This document shows positions 8,101-20,800 of a DNA stretch of 21,919 nucleotides, piece after piece (the stretch's first letter is position 1; every line of letters starts with the position of its first letter). The notes below the pieces were generated by a model that saw nothing but the letters and a program-made list of their open reading frames with translations, was not told the origin of the DNA and did not search any database. The DNA lies in assembly GCA_036897625.1 (NCBI GenBank), contig JAYMTA010001078.1, forward strand, positions 1-21,919. Direction: 5' to 3'. This DNA is from Pelargonium cotyledonis. Taxonomy: Eukaryota; Streptophyta; Magnoliopsida; Geraniales; Geraniaceae. The translations under genes and the position numbers were made by a program.

Positions 8101-11100
8101 GTTGTTCTGCTATCACACATGGCATGAGTGGCAAGACCTTTTGTCCAATATCAGGAGAATTTGGGCTTGCAACTAATTGGATGTGCAGCTGCCAGTGCCA
8201 CATCAGCCATTCAAACAGTGTAGCATTTACCTACTTCTCATTGGCCACTATATCGTACATGGTACATATACAATGCTATATCAAGCATGTGACAAAATTA
8301 TGCACTTAACCATTAATCAACAACACGCTTCCAGGAGATTGTTTCTCCTGTTTAGCAAGTTCGGGCAAAGTACAGAACAATTAAAAGGAAAATTTGTACT
8401 TGTAGAGCATGTATTTGTTCTCATTGTTTGAGAAGTGACAAATATTAAGGGAGAAGATATTTCCAAGCAAAAATATATGGGCTCAGGGACAGACCTTCTT
8501 TTTGCATTCGACTGCTTAGTTGACCTCTAGCAGATGGATCACCACCATCAAAAGATTCTTTCATCTCACTAGTTGTCTCAATTTGAGTCCAATCAGGTGG
8601 AGAGTGCCATCTTACAAAATCTTCTAAAATACAACCAGGATTCGCAGCCTAACACATGACAAATAACACGATTGTGTCCAACCGATTGTTAGGCATATGA
8701 TTCTAACATATTTATCAACATCCAGAAAGTCTAAGTATTTTCATTATCAAACTAACCTTGAATGCCTGCATGTCAGAGAGGAGTTGCGAACAACCAGCAC
8801 CCACACTGCCCAGATACATAAAAATGATTCGTCAAGGATTACTAAAACAAGAAGTTACTTTAACTCAACAAAACCAACACAACTTTTTCTATAATGGAAT
8901 ACAAGAAGCCTTTATATCTGGGGCATTTAATAACATACAATTTACCATGTAAGAAAAATATCTCATATAAAAGTTGCATAAAATCATACAATAACGTATC
9001 AATTGAATAGAATTTACTTAAAATACTAACCTCCCAGTTCGAAGCACAAACTCTTCAGTCTCTTTGATAAGATCCTCCGTGAGCAAAGGTCCTTCCTACA
9101 GGTGTGCACATATATGTGAACAAAGGAATTGACCTTAGAAAGGTAATAATCTTTTCCAACAAAATTGAAATCAAACCTGAGTGACAGGAGAGTATAAGGG
9201 TTCTCCAGTTTCCAACATTGTCAAATCAGATTGACAACCTGCACCCAGCCGAAGAACAGATTCCCCAGAGCTAATTCTAGCATAAAAAGTACAAGTTGCA
9301 GAACCATCAGAACCTCCTGGTTCTTGAGCATTTGAACTGGCTTCCCTAATTACATATTCTAGTGCTTCAGTTGCGGCAGCACGGCGCCTTTTGCGGGAAA
9401 TACAACAGTTGATAACTTGCAACTGCTGATACAAAAGACAGCAATTCAGATCTGGGACCTCATCCAAGGGGATACCAGGTAAATGTTGCTCTTGAGACCA
9501 ATGTCTACCAAACTGCATGCATTAAAAGGATTTAGAACATACTTTAAAAGCTGGAGTGTACAGATGACTTAGCATAACAAATTTCAATGGCAAGATATAG
9601 AAGAAACTACATTGTTTTAGATGAAGGGAATATCAGATCCAGAATGATTTCTTGAGAAGAGAATATCATAATAAGATTTCAGTGAAGCAACATCCCAATT
9701 GTCCCATATACGCCAATGGTAAACAATTTAAAGGCTAACCCATAATTACTGTTCCCACTTCATGATCATGAAAAGTTTTCAAACCATGCGTTCCTAATGT
9801 GTCCTCATAGGGATAGTATTTTGAGTAACAAATCAGGTGTTAGTCAAATCAAATGCACTACGTAGCAACAAAACCAGATTAAATATTAGGAATAAAGGAT
9901 TTCTCTAACTGGAAGAGTTCAACTGACTTTTGTTAACACGACTTTATAAATTGTTATTTTATTTTCTACCAACACATCCACCCACAGAGAGGAGTAGTTG
10001 AGGCATATTCTTGTAAGCTCCAGTTAGACCTAGACCATTGTATCTAATACATGGTTTAGGTTTTAGCATTTACAATGGTAGGAGCATCATGCATTGTGCC
10101 ACCCTTTTAATAAATACAATATTACAGGGATAATGCAGTCACAGGTCGGTGTATGCAGAAGCAAGTATAAAATAAGTGAAGTTCCATTGTCACCATTGAC
10201 TTACTTCAGCAACAACCTTGCACCAAAATGAAGCCATTTTGCGCAGGGTTTTGAAGCTGCCAATGACTTCAGATAGTTTAACAACAAAGCTTTCGGGAGG
10301 AGAACCATGAATATCTCTTGGCAAAGATGAGATAGCAAGCGCTTCTGAATCCGAGCACACCTTCCTTCGGAGAAAAATTCCCTCTGCGAGAATCTTGCAG
10401 ATATTACAATGAAAATGAAAGACCATCACAGTACCAAAAAAAAGTAAAAATGAAAATAGTAGCCGAGATGAAGTAACTTTCAGCGGGTTATGTAATATAT
10501 GCATCTACCTGAATTAAAAAGTGATTGGAGCAAAGATGCATCTTTCTCATCATCACCATTTTCATCCTTTTCACGAAGGACCAATGACTTCACAGCAGAA
10601 AGGCTCAAGGCTGCCCTCTCCCTGGCAGGAGAAGAATCACCTCGTGACATAATTAGATCTTTAATTGACTTGTGATTTTTACCAGACCTGAAAAAGAGTT
10701 TATAGCATCATGTACAAGCTACAATGACTAGACCAATACCACAAACAAACTAATAATACATATAATTGTGACTTGAAAATTTTGTGGAACCATGAGCAAA
10801 ACAAGAGAACCAAGGCAAAGAACCCCTAAGATACCAATAGCATTAACTCACTCAACAGCTATAGCCAAATGCTTCAAGAAAGATGTTGGAGGAATTTTTT
10901 CAGCAATGGTAGGACTTAAACCATTTGGTGACAATCTTGCAGATGCAGCCTGAAAAATATCAAGATTCATTAAAAAAAATTAAAATCATTTGCCCATCAC
11001 AACATTTAAGGTTCTACGATATAGAACAGAGCATTATTATAATTAGATAAGACAACCGTTGATAATGTGCTCTTACTTATGTTATAATAATAATGTCCTA

Positions 11101-12763
11101 AAAGCAGATCTAGCATACCATTCTTTTATATCAAATTTAGTTGTGTTAAGAAATGTGGTCAGAACAGAAGTTAAGTAATACTGTATAAGAACAAATCCAA
11201 CCAGACTAGGTTGGATTTCAGCAGAGTAAATGCATAATCCATTTGCTATGTGAGACCTCAAGAATTGGGGATTTCTAATCACTCAAAGTTCTATTTGAAA
11301 GTATGTGTTTGGAAATGGGTTCAATAAATAAATAAGTTATGACACATAATGATAAGTAAAAAAGACTCTGATATACTTATTAGCTGTGAATGGCCCATTA
11401 TCTAGTGCAACGGTGGTAAAGCCATTGCAAGCAAAATGTAAAGTTCTCAGGCAACTAAATACATGTTTCAGTCTTTGAAGAAGATGAATCGTAGAAAAAA
11501 TAATAAACATTAGGGTTGTATCGAAATATGGGCCCTGCCTTGGCAATATATATACTTGAATGGCCACTTTTATCACATATGATGATATGAATATTAGCAA
11601 ATGAATAGCAACATCACAGGAAGCCTAAGAAAGATATAAACCTACAAAGCAAGTTGCATCATATTCGGTATCAGATGTGCTTCACATTCAACTTTTAAGG
11701 AATCAAACATAAACATAGTCCCTTACCTTAGCCTCAAGATCATTTTTTATGTTGAGCCTGTACAAGTTGTCATCGTAAACCGGAAAGGACATTCTCCTAC
11801 TTTCCTCTTTCGTACTGTTACTTCCTGTGCTTTCATCTTTCTCGGCATCTTCAACAACCTTTCTCCCTAGTCTGATACTCTTAAACCTATCCTGCCACTC
11901 ATGCTTGGTTGCTGGAGGCACAGGGTTCCACCTCAAATGCTTATTGGACTCGTGGTGACTCTGTAGAATCCCATTAAACCATTTATACCCGTTTAGACTC
12001 TCTAATGTATGATTTCAAATTCATTATAATGGACACGCAACAACCAATTTGTAGACTAACAGAAAACAGTTTCCTTAATGGAAAATGAACAAGTATGATT
12101 CATGATGAATACATTTTAGAAAAATCAGGTCCAAATTGCAAACAATTATTTGAAATGAGAAAAATGAATTTCAGCCAAAGAGTTAATGGTTGTGATTTAG
12201 ATACAGCCATTAACTATTAGAATTAGTACTAGCCCACCCAGCTGCTCTCTTTTTTGTTTATGTGACCTTCAAATTTGGTAATTCATATGTTCACTTTTGA
12301 TGCCATGCCAATGAAATGTTGCAAAGCAAATTTATCACACACTCCTTATCCAGTTATCCTACTCATTGAAACTTGAATCAATTCCAATCCAAGTCAAATT
12401 GCAACAGCAACCACAAAAGCCAAAAGAAACTTGCTAAATTCAAATCCGATCAATATAAATTAAATTGAAATTACCTTCGTCTTGTTCTCGGTCTGGTGCT
12501 TTGAAGATTCATCGTCGGCTTGATTCACAGAATCTCTAGGCAATTGCTTATCCGAATCTTGACAGATTTAACAGAATTGTTGGTAAAAATCGGAACACAA
12601 TGAGAATCCAGCATAAAAAAAAAACACAGAGAACAAAAATAACAGAAGAAAAGAAGAGACGTGTACCGCGATCGGGCTTGAAGTCGGAGAGGACACGCTC
12701 CGCTTTAGCAGCCGCGGAATGGAAGGCGGTCCTCGCTTTGGAAACAAAGGAGGGCGCCTCCAT
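5169..12763 (-). CDS. RAB3GAP1: Rab3 GTPase-activating protein catalytic subunit, 14 exons, complete
   Basis: In animals RAB3GAP1 pairs with RAB3GAP2 to regulate Rab GTPases in membrane traffic (GAP for Rab3; exchange activity for Rab18 has been reported). Exons read by eye in transcript order: 12667-12763, 12475-12557, 11727-11960, 10852-10949, 10509-10687, 10205-10383, 9177-9512, 9031-9095, 8757-8805, 8495-8648, 6918-7002, 6760-6829, 5983-6123, 5169-5492. All junctions are GT-AG and phases join, giving 2094 bp or 697 residues. Family hallmarks: LQVINCCISRKRRR (321-334), LYSPVTQEGPLLTEDL (about 395-410), GAGCSQLLSDMQAFK (426-440), AANPGCILEDFVRWHSPPDW (441-460), LSSRM, and WLELWETSKPLP (495-506) followed by LFDDD (513-517). 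The last exon is a basic, low-complexity tail (GEPKRRFGRLNLNFGK) ending DENDWTIV. It is shorter than the animal protein of about 980 residues, mainly at the C-terminus. The start MEAPSFVSKARTAFHSAAAKAERVL is the only ATG that fits exon 1. Confidence 0.93.
5644..5753. repeat. 30-bp exact direct repeat, 80-bp spacing, in RAB3GAP1 intron 13
   Basis: The stretch beginning TCTCCAAAATCTTAGAATAG occurs at 5644-5673 and again, identical over 30 bp, at 5724-5753. The intervening 50 bp are not repeated after the second copy, apart from short echoes (catacgaat/atacgaat). This looks like a local slippage duplication. Confidence 0.8.
7364..7831 (+). mobile_element. TRIM (terminal-repeat retrotransposon in miniature), old, inside RAB3GAP1 intron 10
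   Basis: Two direct repeats of about 150 bp (7364-7513 and 7684-7831) flank a 170-bp centre. Shared landmarks are 'aaataag..cacatt.gata', 'tataatg.tgcaa.tgaaa', 'ttttagtagtggaag' and 'gtccaattattgaaatttaac'. Right after the left repeat lies TGGTACTAGAGC, close to the TGGTATCAGAGC primer-binding site that pairs with initiator tRNA-Met. A purine tract (tgagggggccggg) sits just before the right repeat. A 4-bp flank match (ATGG) may be the remaining target duplication. The centre has no coding capacity, as usual for TRIMs, which depend on other elements. The two repeats have diverged clearly, so the insertion is ancient. It lies antisense to the host gene. Confidence 0.8.
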
Positions 12764-14149
12764 TTGGTACTCCGGCGCCGGCGGCAGAAGTGTGCTACGA
12801 TAAATAATCCATTTGTGGAGAGAGAGACCAGCGAAGATGAGCTCACTGGCTGTTGAAGGAGCGTGTAGAGAGAGTAATGGAGGCGTTTACAGGGAAGGGA
12901 CTGCATCAAATATTTAATTTGAATTCTATGGTTTATTTATTTTTTTTTTATTTCTTTCTTTCTGTGTTTGACTTTTTCTGTATTTATCCTTTTGTTTGTG
13001 TATTTCCTACCTTTTTTACCGTTTATGATACTTTTTTTTTATTTGTTGACAAATACCATTTATGCTACTACTACTTCGTCCATCGGAGCATTTGAGTCGG
13101 AGTGTCAATTAGTAAGACTATTGTTATACGAACCTAGCGAAATCATCCATGTTTTCACAAAACTTTGACAATCTGCCTATCTAATAACTACCCGCATGGC
13201 AACATCGCCATCCAAGTGACCAAAGAGAAAGAAGAAAGAGAAAAACTTAAAAATCTTATCCGTCTTACCCTAGTCTTCTTTGACCGAGCACTGAATATAG
13301 AGAGAACAACATTTCTAATCTAAATGCACCGTCGCCGCTGTTCATTGGCCTCTCTCTCTTACTAATATAATCTCTCTGATTTATGGATAACTATTTGATT
13401 TAATAGTTTGTACTCCGTATTTGTTATTTTATATTATTATTTATTGTTGCTACAAATATTTTAAATTTCTTTTTTGAAAACCTTTACAATGTTTTGGATT
13501 AAAATTAATTTGAAACATTTTTGTAATAAATTTTGAGAACAAAACGATGATGGAATAAAATGGCAAGTGATTGACAAGTTGTTTATCCCAGAAAATGATA
13601 AAAGAAAACCCAAATGACAACCCATTATGATAGTTTTATATGTTGAAAAGAAAAGAGTCAAGCTATCGCTGTATTGCAGTTTGCGATTGTCTCAAGGTGC
13701 AAATTTCATTAATTCAACGCATTTGCCACAACAAATCCAAGTCTACGAGGAAGGCTCAAGGCTGATAGGCTTTGCTTCCATCGAATTTGGATTAAATATT
13801 TGTTTGACTCCATCTTTATTCACAATTATTGTTTACCAAACCGACATTCTCGAGAACAATGGTATGCAGAACACGGATTCCGTATTTTCAATGTTTTGAT
13901 GTAATTTGATTCATAACTGTTTTACAAATCTCCGAAATTTTGTATTTTGGCATAATTTGATTACTCAACTTTTTGGTTAAAGTTAAATTAGTCTTTAAAA
14001 CTTTTAAACATAAACTCAAAATGGTTATTGTTGTTATACTTTATATCAAAAATTCAAAAACTGAATAGAATTTATATTTAGAAGTTCATAAACAATTCTA
14101 GATTAAAAAAATGTGAGAATAAATTGGATCCAAATACTAAATTAAGTGC
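12764..14149. other. RAB3GAP1 leader/promoter and intergenic DNA
   Basis: The first roughly 150 bp next to 12764 are GC-richer with GAGA-like runs (gtggagagagaga at 12812-12824) and should hold the minus-strand leader and core promoter; AAATTAAATATTTGA on the minus strand (12907-12921) is an AT-rich TATA candidate. The rest is T-rich with no supported frame. 'tactactacttcgtcc' near 13067 and 'tactccgtattt' near 13412 resemble Stowaway-type MITE ends, but no pair of inverted ends could be closed. Confidence 0.45.
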
Positions 14150-14560
14150 CTTAGACCTGGAGCTGACGGAAATCCTAACGATACGTGAAATCTTATCTTG
14201 AACTGCTCGAAACGGCTGGAATAAGGTGAATGTTGAATTCAAATCTGAAAAGGTGGTTGGTGTGTTAAAGACCAAAGGAAAGAGGGTTTCTAGTGTCTTG
14301 GGTCTGGTTATTTATATACGACATTTGTCTTGATTATCTAGTTTTTTTTAGTTTGGATTTTCGCTTGAGAAGGTGGAGATCAAATCATGTTGCTCATATT
14401 TTGATTCGTGCGTTGAAGATTGGAGGAGGGGAGTTTCCCAATGCCTTGAGTCTGATTACATCTAACATTTTATCTAGTTATTATAATTTATATGTTCGTT
14501 TTGTTAGGAAGGAAGCAAATTTTGTTACTTATAATTTGACTACATCAAGAGTGTGTGCTT
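14150..14560 (+). pseudogene. Eroded RNase H domain(s) of LINE-type retroelements
   Basis: From about 14157 the plus strand reads LELTEILTIREILS, a stop, then TARNGWNKVNVEFKSEKVVG and VLKTKGKRVSSVLGLVI. This is the middle of the plant RNase H-like domain (pattern E-A-x-A-I-R-E-A, NGW..V.VE.D). After a frame change near 14325 the adjacent frame continues YDICLDYLVFFS...RWRSNHVAHILIRALKIGG, the HVAHxLxR end of the same domain. About 100 bp later VRFVRKEANFVTYNLTTSR repeats the same end motif, so a second fragment appears to abut the first. In-frame stops and frame changes show it is dead. No reverse transcriptase part and no poly-A tail were seen. Confidence 0.6.
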
Positions 14561-14639
14561 GGGTAGGGTCTTTTTTGTCCGATTCCAATTGCAAATTTTG
14601 TATTTACGCACGTTTCAAATCAATATAAGATTTTACGTA

Positions 14640-14884
14640 CTACAACCCCACAATTCCAACTCTTTCACTCAATTGTCAATTGTACACTTCTGGCTCTGGG
14701 CCTCTGGCACGTTCCCCAGTTCCAGCCAGTTCGCTTTGTCACAAAACGACACCGTACGGTTTCCCCGCCCAATATATTAGCGCTAATTCCCTTCGTAATC
14801 CTTTGATATTGGTAATAAGCAGATACAGTCGGATCGTTCATTCATCACTGCTCTCTCTCTCTCTCAAAACTTGGAGCAGAAGAA
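14640..14884 (+). promoter_or_regulatory. Presumed MSH5 promoter and 5' leader
   Basis: The segment is less AT-rich than its surroundings. It contains a perfect 10-bp palindrome ACCGTACGGT (14751-14760) directly followed by a C-rich TTTCCCCGCCC element, then CAATATATTA (14771-14780) as a possible TATA region. A CT dinucleotide run (14851-14865) lies 20 bp before the ATG, as is common in plant 5' leaders. Assignment to MSH5 rests on position only. Confidence 0.45.
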
Positions 14885-17800
14885 ATGGAGGAGGAGGTCG
14901 GCGAAACTGAAGCTGTTCCTCAGGTGGATTTCTACTCATTTTCCTCTTAATCTGTTTGGTTGCTGAGAAAAATAAAGAAAATCTGAACTATTCTTGTGTT
15001 TCTACTTGACATCATAAGTTGCCGAGTTTAATTCGATCCATCATTGTTCAGGTCCTGTAAGCGAAAAGTTTAAGCTCAACTTTAGACGCTTAAAAAAAAT
15101 AATGTGTTGATTTTCAGTGGTCGTTGAATTTGAACCACTTCATCACTGTTGAACGTTGATTTTGATGTTTGGAACCACTTCATTTGTTCTTCATTCCGTT
15201 CAGTTGGTGATTATTACTCGATAGTCTTAAAGATAGGAAACTTGATTAAATTGAAAATTGATACAATGTCTGATTGGACTACTTCCAAGCCATTTAGGTA
15301 TTATCTTTTTTATTTGCATTTACTCTCTGCTTCAGTTAGGATCTGTTTGAATGATAATATGCCATTTTTTATTTTGAAAGCTATATCATATGTTGATGAT
15401 AAAGCATTCAGTAAGGATTTGTTTGAATAATTACTACTTTTAGAGTTCTTAGCAAAGTATGCTCTATCATGTGTTGGCATTGATGGAAAAAAGAATCTAC
15501 TGGAGTACACTGTATACATTAGAGATGCTGATTAAACAAACATTTGTTTCTTGTTTATATTAGTCCTCATATGTGTCAAAACAAGGTTATAAGTTGTAGC
15601 TAGTACTGTCATTTGATGAATAATGTTGATGCACGTGTTTATGAATTGCATTAGAATCCAAGCAATACTTGTCTAGCAATGTGTATTGTGTCATATAGGG
15701 GAATCTTTGCCAGTAAATCTGGTTTGTCCTATGTTTTTTTTTTCAAAAGAAGAAGAAGAAGAAGAAGAAGAAGAAGAAGATCCAGATTAGCATATATGTT
15801 CCCAGAAGATTGTAGTAATTCATAGCAATGAGAAAACTATGCTAATATGATTGTCAATTCATTTGACATTATAATGGAGTATACCACATGTTCCATAAGG
15901 CTTGTTATGGGTATATAGTTGTTAGATACTTTAATCATAGTTAATAAAGCAATCAGAATATTGAGCTGTGATTTTTCTAGAAACCCACCTTTATTTCTAA
16001 ATTGATAATACAGTTACTGTATATTAGTTTTCTTATGTTTGATCAATTTGTTTGCATCCATATGCAGGTCTATATGGCATGTGTTCTCCATGGTCATCGG
16101 TGAGCATCCTTCTTACTAGCAACCTTTTATTTTTCTGATATTTATCATATTAGTTTAAAATAAAGAAACTGACATAATCAAACCCTTGTATGGAATTCTT
16201 GTTCTATATACAATCTATTGTTTGCTCTTTATCATATCTCTAACTTCTCTAAGACACAAGTTTATGGGCCCATGGCTTCAGAATATGGGATTTTAGTGTC
16301 ACTTATTGTTAGAATAAATAATTAACATTGGACCTTCAACTATCAACTTAAGCTCCTAGTTGAGTTGGGCCTATATATGATTTCAGGGTCTTGTTGGCCT
16401 AAAGGTCAAAGTTCTAGTCTTAATTAAATAATTTTAAGTTCCAACATAAGGCAAGAGGGAGATTTCTGCATGGGCCACACAGAAATTTGATGACATGATA
16501 GCTAGTACTTCCAACATATCCACGAGGACTTTTACTTCAACTTTCATTCATAATCTTGTTCACAGACATTGGATTTCTTTTTGAAGTCAGGAATGAAATG
16601 GAAATGTTATATGCCACCTCTTTTCTTTTCAATTCAGAAAATAGTTGGTTTGATAATTTATGATTGTGACAGCCTTTAAGGGGTTAAATTGGCTCTTTAT
16701 TGGTTTGTTCCCCCCTTGTCTGAAGCAGTTTTCCTTTTCCATCATTTTATCTTTTTTGGAATTTGATGACTTTTCCAACACTCCATTCCAGAATCGGAGT
16801 TTCATATTACGATTCCAGTATTCGCCAACTTCATGTGCTGGAAGTTTGGGAAGATGGTAGCAGGGATTTTCCCTTGGTTGACCTGGGTATGAGTTTCATG
16901 TACGCATATATGGAGTCTATAGTTTTACCAGTTTGGTATTGTATTTCTTGATAGTTTTGTTTTACAACTTCTGACTTGTTTATTCACTCAAATTACTATC
17001 TGTTTTTATTTTTCATGTGTTAACTTATGCTTCTACCTGCTATGGATTTAAGTAATGCTGTTTTAAGTCTTAGTTTTTTCAATTACATATATTTCTGTTG
17101 ACTAATATTGGTTCAGTCAAGTATCAAGCCAATCCCCTGGTCATATACACCAGCACTAAGAGTGAAGAGTCCTTTGTGTCTGCTTTACAACGAAGTGGTA
17201 TGCTTCTCATCTCAGCTTGACTTTTGAATTTATGAACTATCAGCATGTAGGCCTATGTACTCTCTAAAATGACGCAGATGAAACAACTGAGGCTCCAATG
17301 GTAAAGCTCGTGAAAAGCTCAATATTTAGCTATGAGCAAGCATGGCACAGGTAGAAATAGCCCAGAGAATATCCACTGAGAATTCTGTTTAACGTGTTTC
17401 AAAATCATAGTATGTTGTATCTAACACACTCACATTAGGATCCTTGTCAATACTTCATAACAATGACCTAATTAGCATCTTTTGGGCTTCACATACTCAA
17501 TTTCCTATACAAAATTCCTTGTTTCCCTTTAAGTCTAAGAATGCCATGTCTTTTGTTAAGTTAAACGTTTATCTCATCCTTAGCCAATAACCTTTTCGGC
17601 TTTCCAAATCATATGATAATTTGACTTCTTCGGACCATCACCAAGCCCCCCAACACTTGTGCCTTCCTTTTTCATTAAATTGTTTAGTTTTTCAATATGA
17701 TGGTTTGTTATGAAAAAATAGTCTCTATGTGATGTTTGTCCCATTTGATAATTGATCTTTTTCTCTCTTAATTTATCTCTCATTTCTTTACCCTCTATTG

Positions 17801-20800
17801 ATTGAATTTTGCAGACTGGTTTACCTTCGAGTGACAGGGATGGATAATGGGTTAAACATAAAGGAGAGGATTTCTTACGTAAGCTGAAAACTTAAAAAAA
17901 AAAATTATCACACGGCTCATTAGTTCCTTGGGTCTTAAGATGGTTCCTTCAAGCCTCTGAAGTCCTGACAAACTCATAGTTGTTGTCCTTTTCAGCATAA
18001 TTCTTTTTGTGATTTGACTGTTACTAGATGTCGTAAACTCCTTTTAACTGTATACATATAGAACAATAACTAAGAAATTTTTGCCTCATCTCTGTGGCAT
18101 CTTAAATATTTTCATATCAATTACAATGCTTCTCAGTATTGGTATTAGATCATACTCGATGAAGTAACCCAGATTGATTGTGCTTGGAATTGTAACTTAC
18201 ATATAACAGTTGAACCCCTCACCTAATTGCTTGGGCTTTCGGATTAGAAATTTATCTCAGTATGATATCTGATTTGATGTTGTGTTAAGACTGGAGTGAA
18301 CAGAATTAGTCCTTTGAAAAATGTATATACTTCTCTCCTTTTTTTTTTCCCTTCAAAGAATCTACTGAGGTTTATTTCTCTTCTGTTGTCAAGTAATTTT
18401 TGTTAGTTTGATTGCACTATTGTTCTTGTATTCAGTTTGAATTTTTTTCTTTGTCCAGGTTTTGGGTTTGTTTAAGGCAGTCTTTTTCCCATCATGGCCT
18501 TCACAGTAGGAATTTATATTTTCAGTTTTCACCCACTGAGTTGTCTCTAATGAGTTATCCATGCATGTTGCTTCTCCTATTTCTTATGTATCATTACATC
18601 ATCGACCTCAACCCATCTTGGCAAAACAACTATTCCACTGAGTCAGTGTTTAGAGTTGTTTACCCTCACACATGTTTACTTTACTCTAAATCACCTGCAG
18701 CTGAGCTCCATGATGGACATGAGAAGTGAAGTTCAAGTTCGTGCAAGTGGGGGTCTTCTTGCCATATTAGAAAATGAAAGGATAGTAGATACCCTTGAAC
18801 AGGAGTGTGGAAATGCATCAATTACTATTGATTCAGTGGTAGAAATTTCACTGTATCCTTTTCTTTATTGTCATTAATGTCTAAGTATTATTTAATTTTA
18901 TATATTTGAACCTTATCTTTTTGTTCTTCTTGGATAATGATATATTCATTGGGAGATGAAAGTCATAGTGTACAAATGTATTGCTTAACAACAAAAAATT
19001 AGAAACAATTTTCTCAAGCTTGATGCGGCTGCTCATGAGGCTTTACAGATTTTCCAAATAGACAAACATCCAAGCCATATGGGAATTGGTAGAGCAAAAG
19101 AAGGGTAAATGTTAACAATATTCTGGATGTTTCACTATCATAAGGATTTATAGTGACATTCTTGCATTACAGGTTCTCTGTTTTTGGCATGATGAACAAG
19201 GTTTGTAAAAGGCTATTTCCCATCTTTTTTTTAATTAACTCCCTACATGTTACTTAGTTACTGTTCGAAATATCTGTGTAATGGACTAAGTCATCTTTCC
19301 TTAATTCAGTGTGTTACACCAATGGGTAGACGTCTGTTGAGGTACTTTTTCATAAAGATATTTATGGTATTTTGCCTCTGATATTACCTCGAACCAAGGA
19401 CTTGAAAAAAAAAATGATATTTTGCTGTTGTACAGGAGTTGGTTCCTGAGGCCCATACTCGACCTTGAAAATTTGAACAAGCGCCTAAATGGTGTATCCT
19501 TGAACTTTTCACGTGCTTTTATTTGTACATGGAGTTTTATTCTTTATCTGCCACCAAACACAAGGTTCAGCATAAAATTCCCAAATTTCGGACATTTAAT
19601 TCTCTAACATAACAGAAGCTTGTATTCTTAACTGGATTGAGATATCCTTCTTTCTATGTTCTGAAGAACTGATGGTATCTTTAAGGGAAACCTTGAAGTC
19701 TGTAAAGGACGTTCCACACATAGTCAAGGTTTTCTTTTCTTCATTTATCTCTTCACTATGACTTCAATAATTTCCAGCTTCATTATGTAATTACATTTGC
19801 TTCATCTTGTCAGTCAAACTTCAGAGGTCTCAGGTTTAAAGACATAATATGGTCGCATCATATCTGAATACAGTTTTTACTATGGACCTTTAACTCAAGC
19901 AAATCTTTAATATCTTTGAGAACTGCCAAATCCTCTTTTTACTGCACTAAAGAGCGGAATTTGCATGTCCGGCATATGCTTTAAGATTTTACAGCTGACT
20001 TACAATTTTTTGGCTCATGTATGATTGGCATTGACGATAATTTTGATAATCCTTTCAACAAAATATTTGTTTGTCATTCCAGTATCTCCATTACATCTTA
20101 ATTATTTCAATGTTTTTTTTCTCTCTTTATAATGAATCTTTACTTATTTTAATATCTAATATTAGTACCTTTTTTGCTTTGCTTGTGCAAGAAATTCAAC
20201 TCTCCTAGCTCAGTGTGTATTAGTGGCGACTGGGCATCTTTTTTGAAGGTAGGCTATGCTCCTTAGATGTGAACTTGATTCCCTTATCCCTTGATGACTG
20301 ATAACTGTTATGGAGCTGTTCATATGGTAGACTATGCTTCATGGTAACTAAGTGCTGTTCTTTACTGGTTACCACATACTTTTTAGTTTGTGTACACAAG
20401 TATCTAGAAATGGTGTCTTGCTTAACATCATTCTTTATGTCATTTGCAATATTTCAAGACACTAGGATGGGCCTTTTTATATCCTTAAATATTTATGTCT
20501 TGCCTTGTAACTAACTCCTATCTACCCTTCAATGTCTCCACATGTGTGTTTGGCTCTTGCTTGTGCAATTTCTGAATCTAAACCCTTGTCTTACTCCTAG
20601 TTATCTGGTGGTTCTGTGAAGTATAATTAGAAATGGAGAAAGCAAAAACTTTTTGAGGTTTAATTGCTGTTTCTTAAGTATAAGCCACATGGTACGTACT
20701 ACGTAGTAACATGTACTCCTTTTAGATGAAGTTTTGGTGGCTTTTAAATGTTCTTTTCTTTCCCAAATAATTTTGTCTTGTAAGTAATGCAAATTTTGAT

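Noticed and set aside
13067-13420. Possible Stowaway-type MITE between 'tactactacttcgtcc' and 'tactccgtattt'
   Set aside because: The two motifs are in the same orientation and no inverted partner or TA duplication could be established.
13627-13899. 90-residue open frame in the intergenic region
   Set aside because: No domain, no signal peptide, no splice partners; AT-rich chance frame.
15149-15430. 93-residue open frame in MSH5 intron 1
   Set aside because: Lies wholly within a confident intron; composition is typical of T-rich intron sequence.
18412-18729. 105-residue open frame overlapping MSH5 exon 7
   Set aside because: It is in a different frame from the exon, which matches MSH5 residue by residue.
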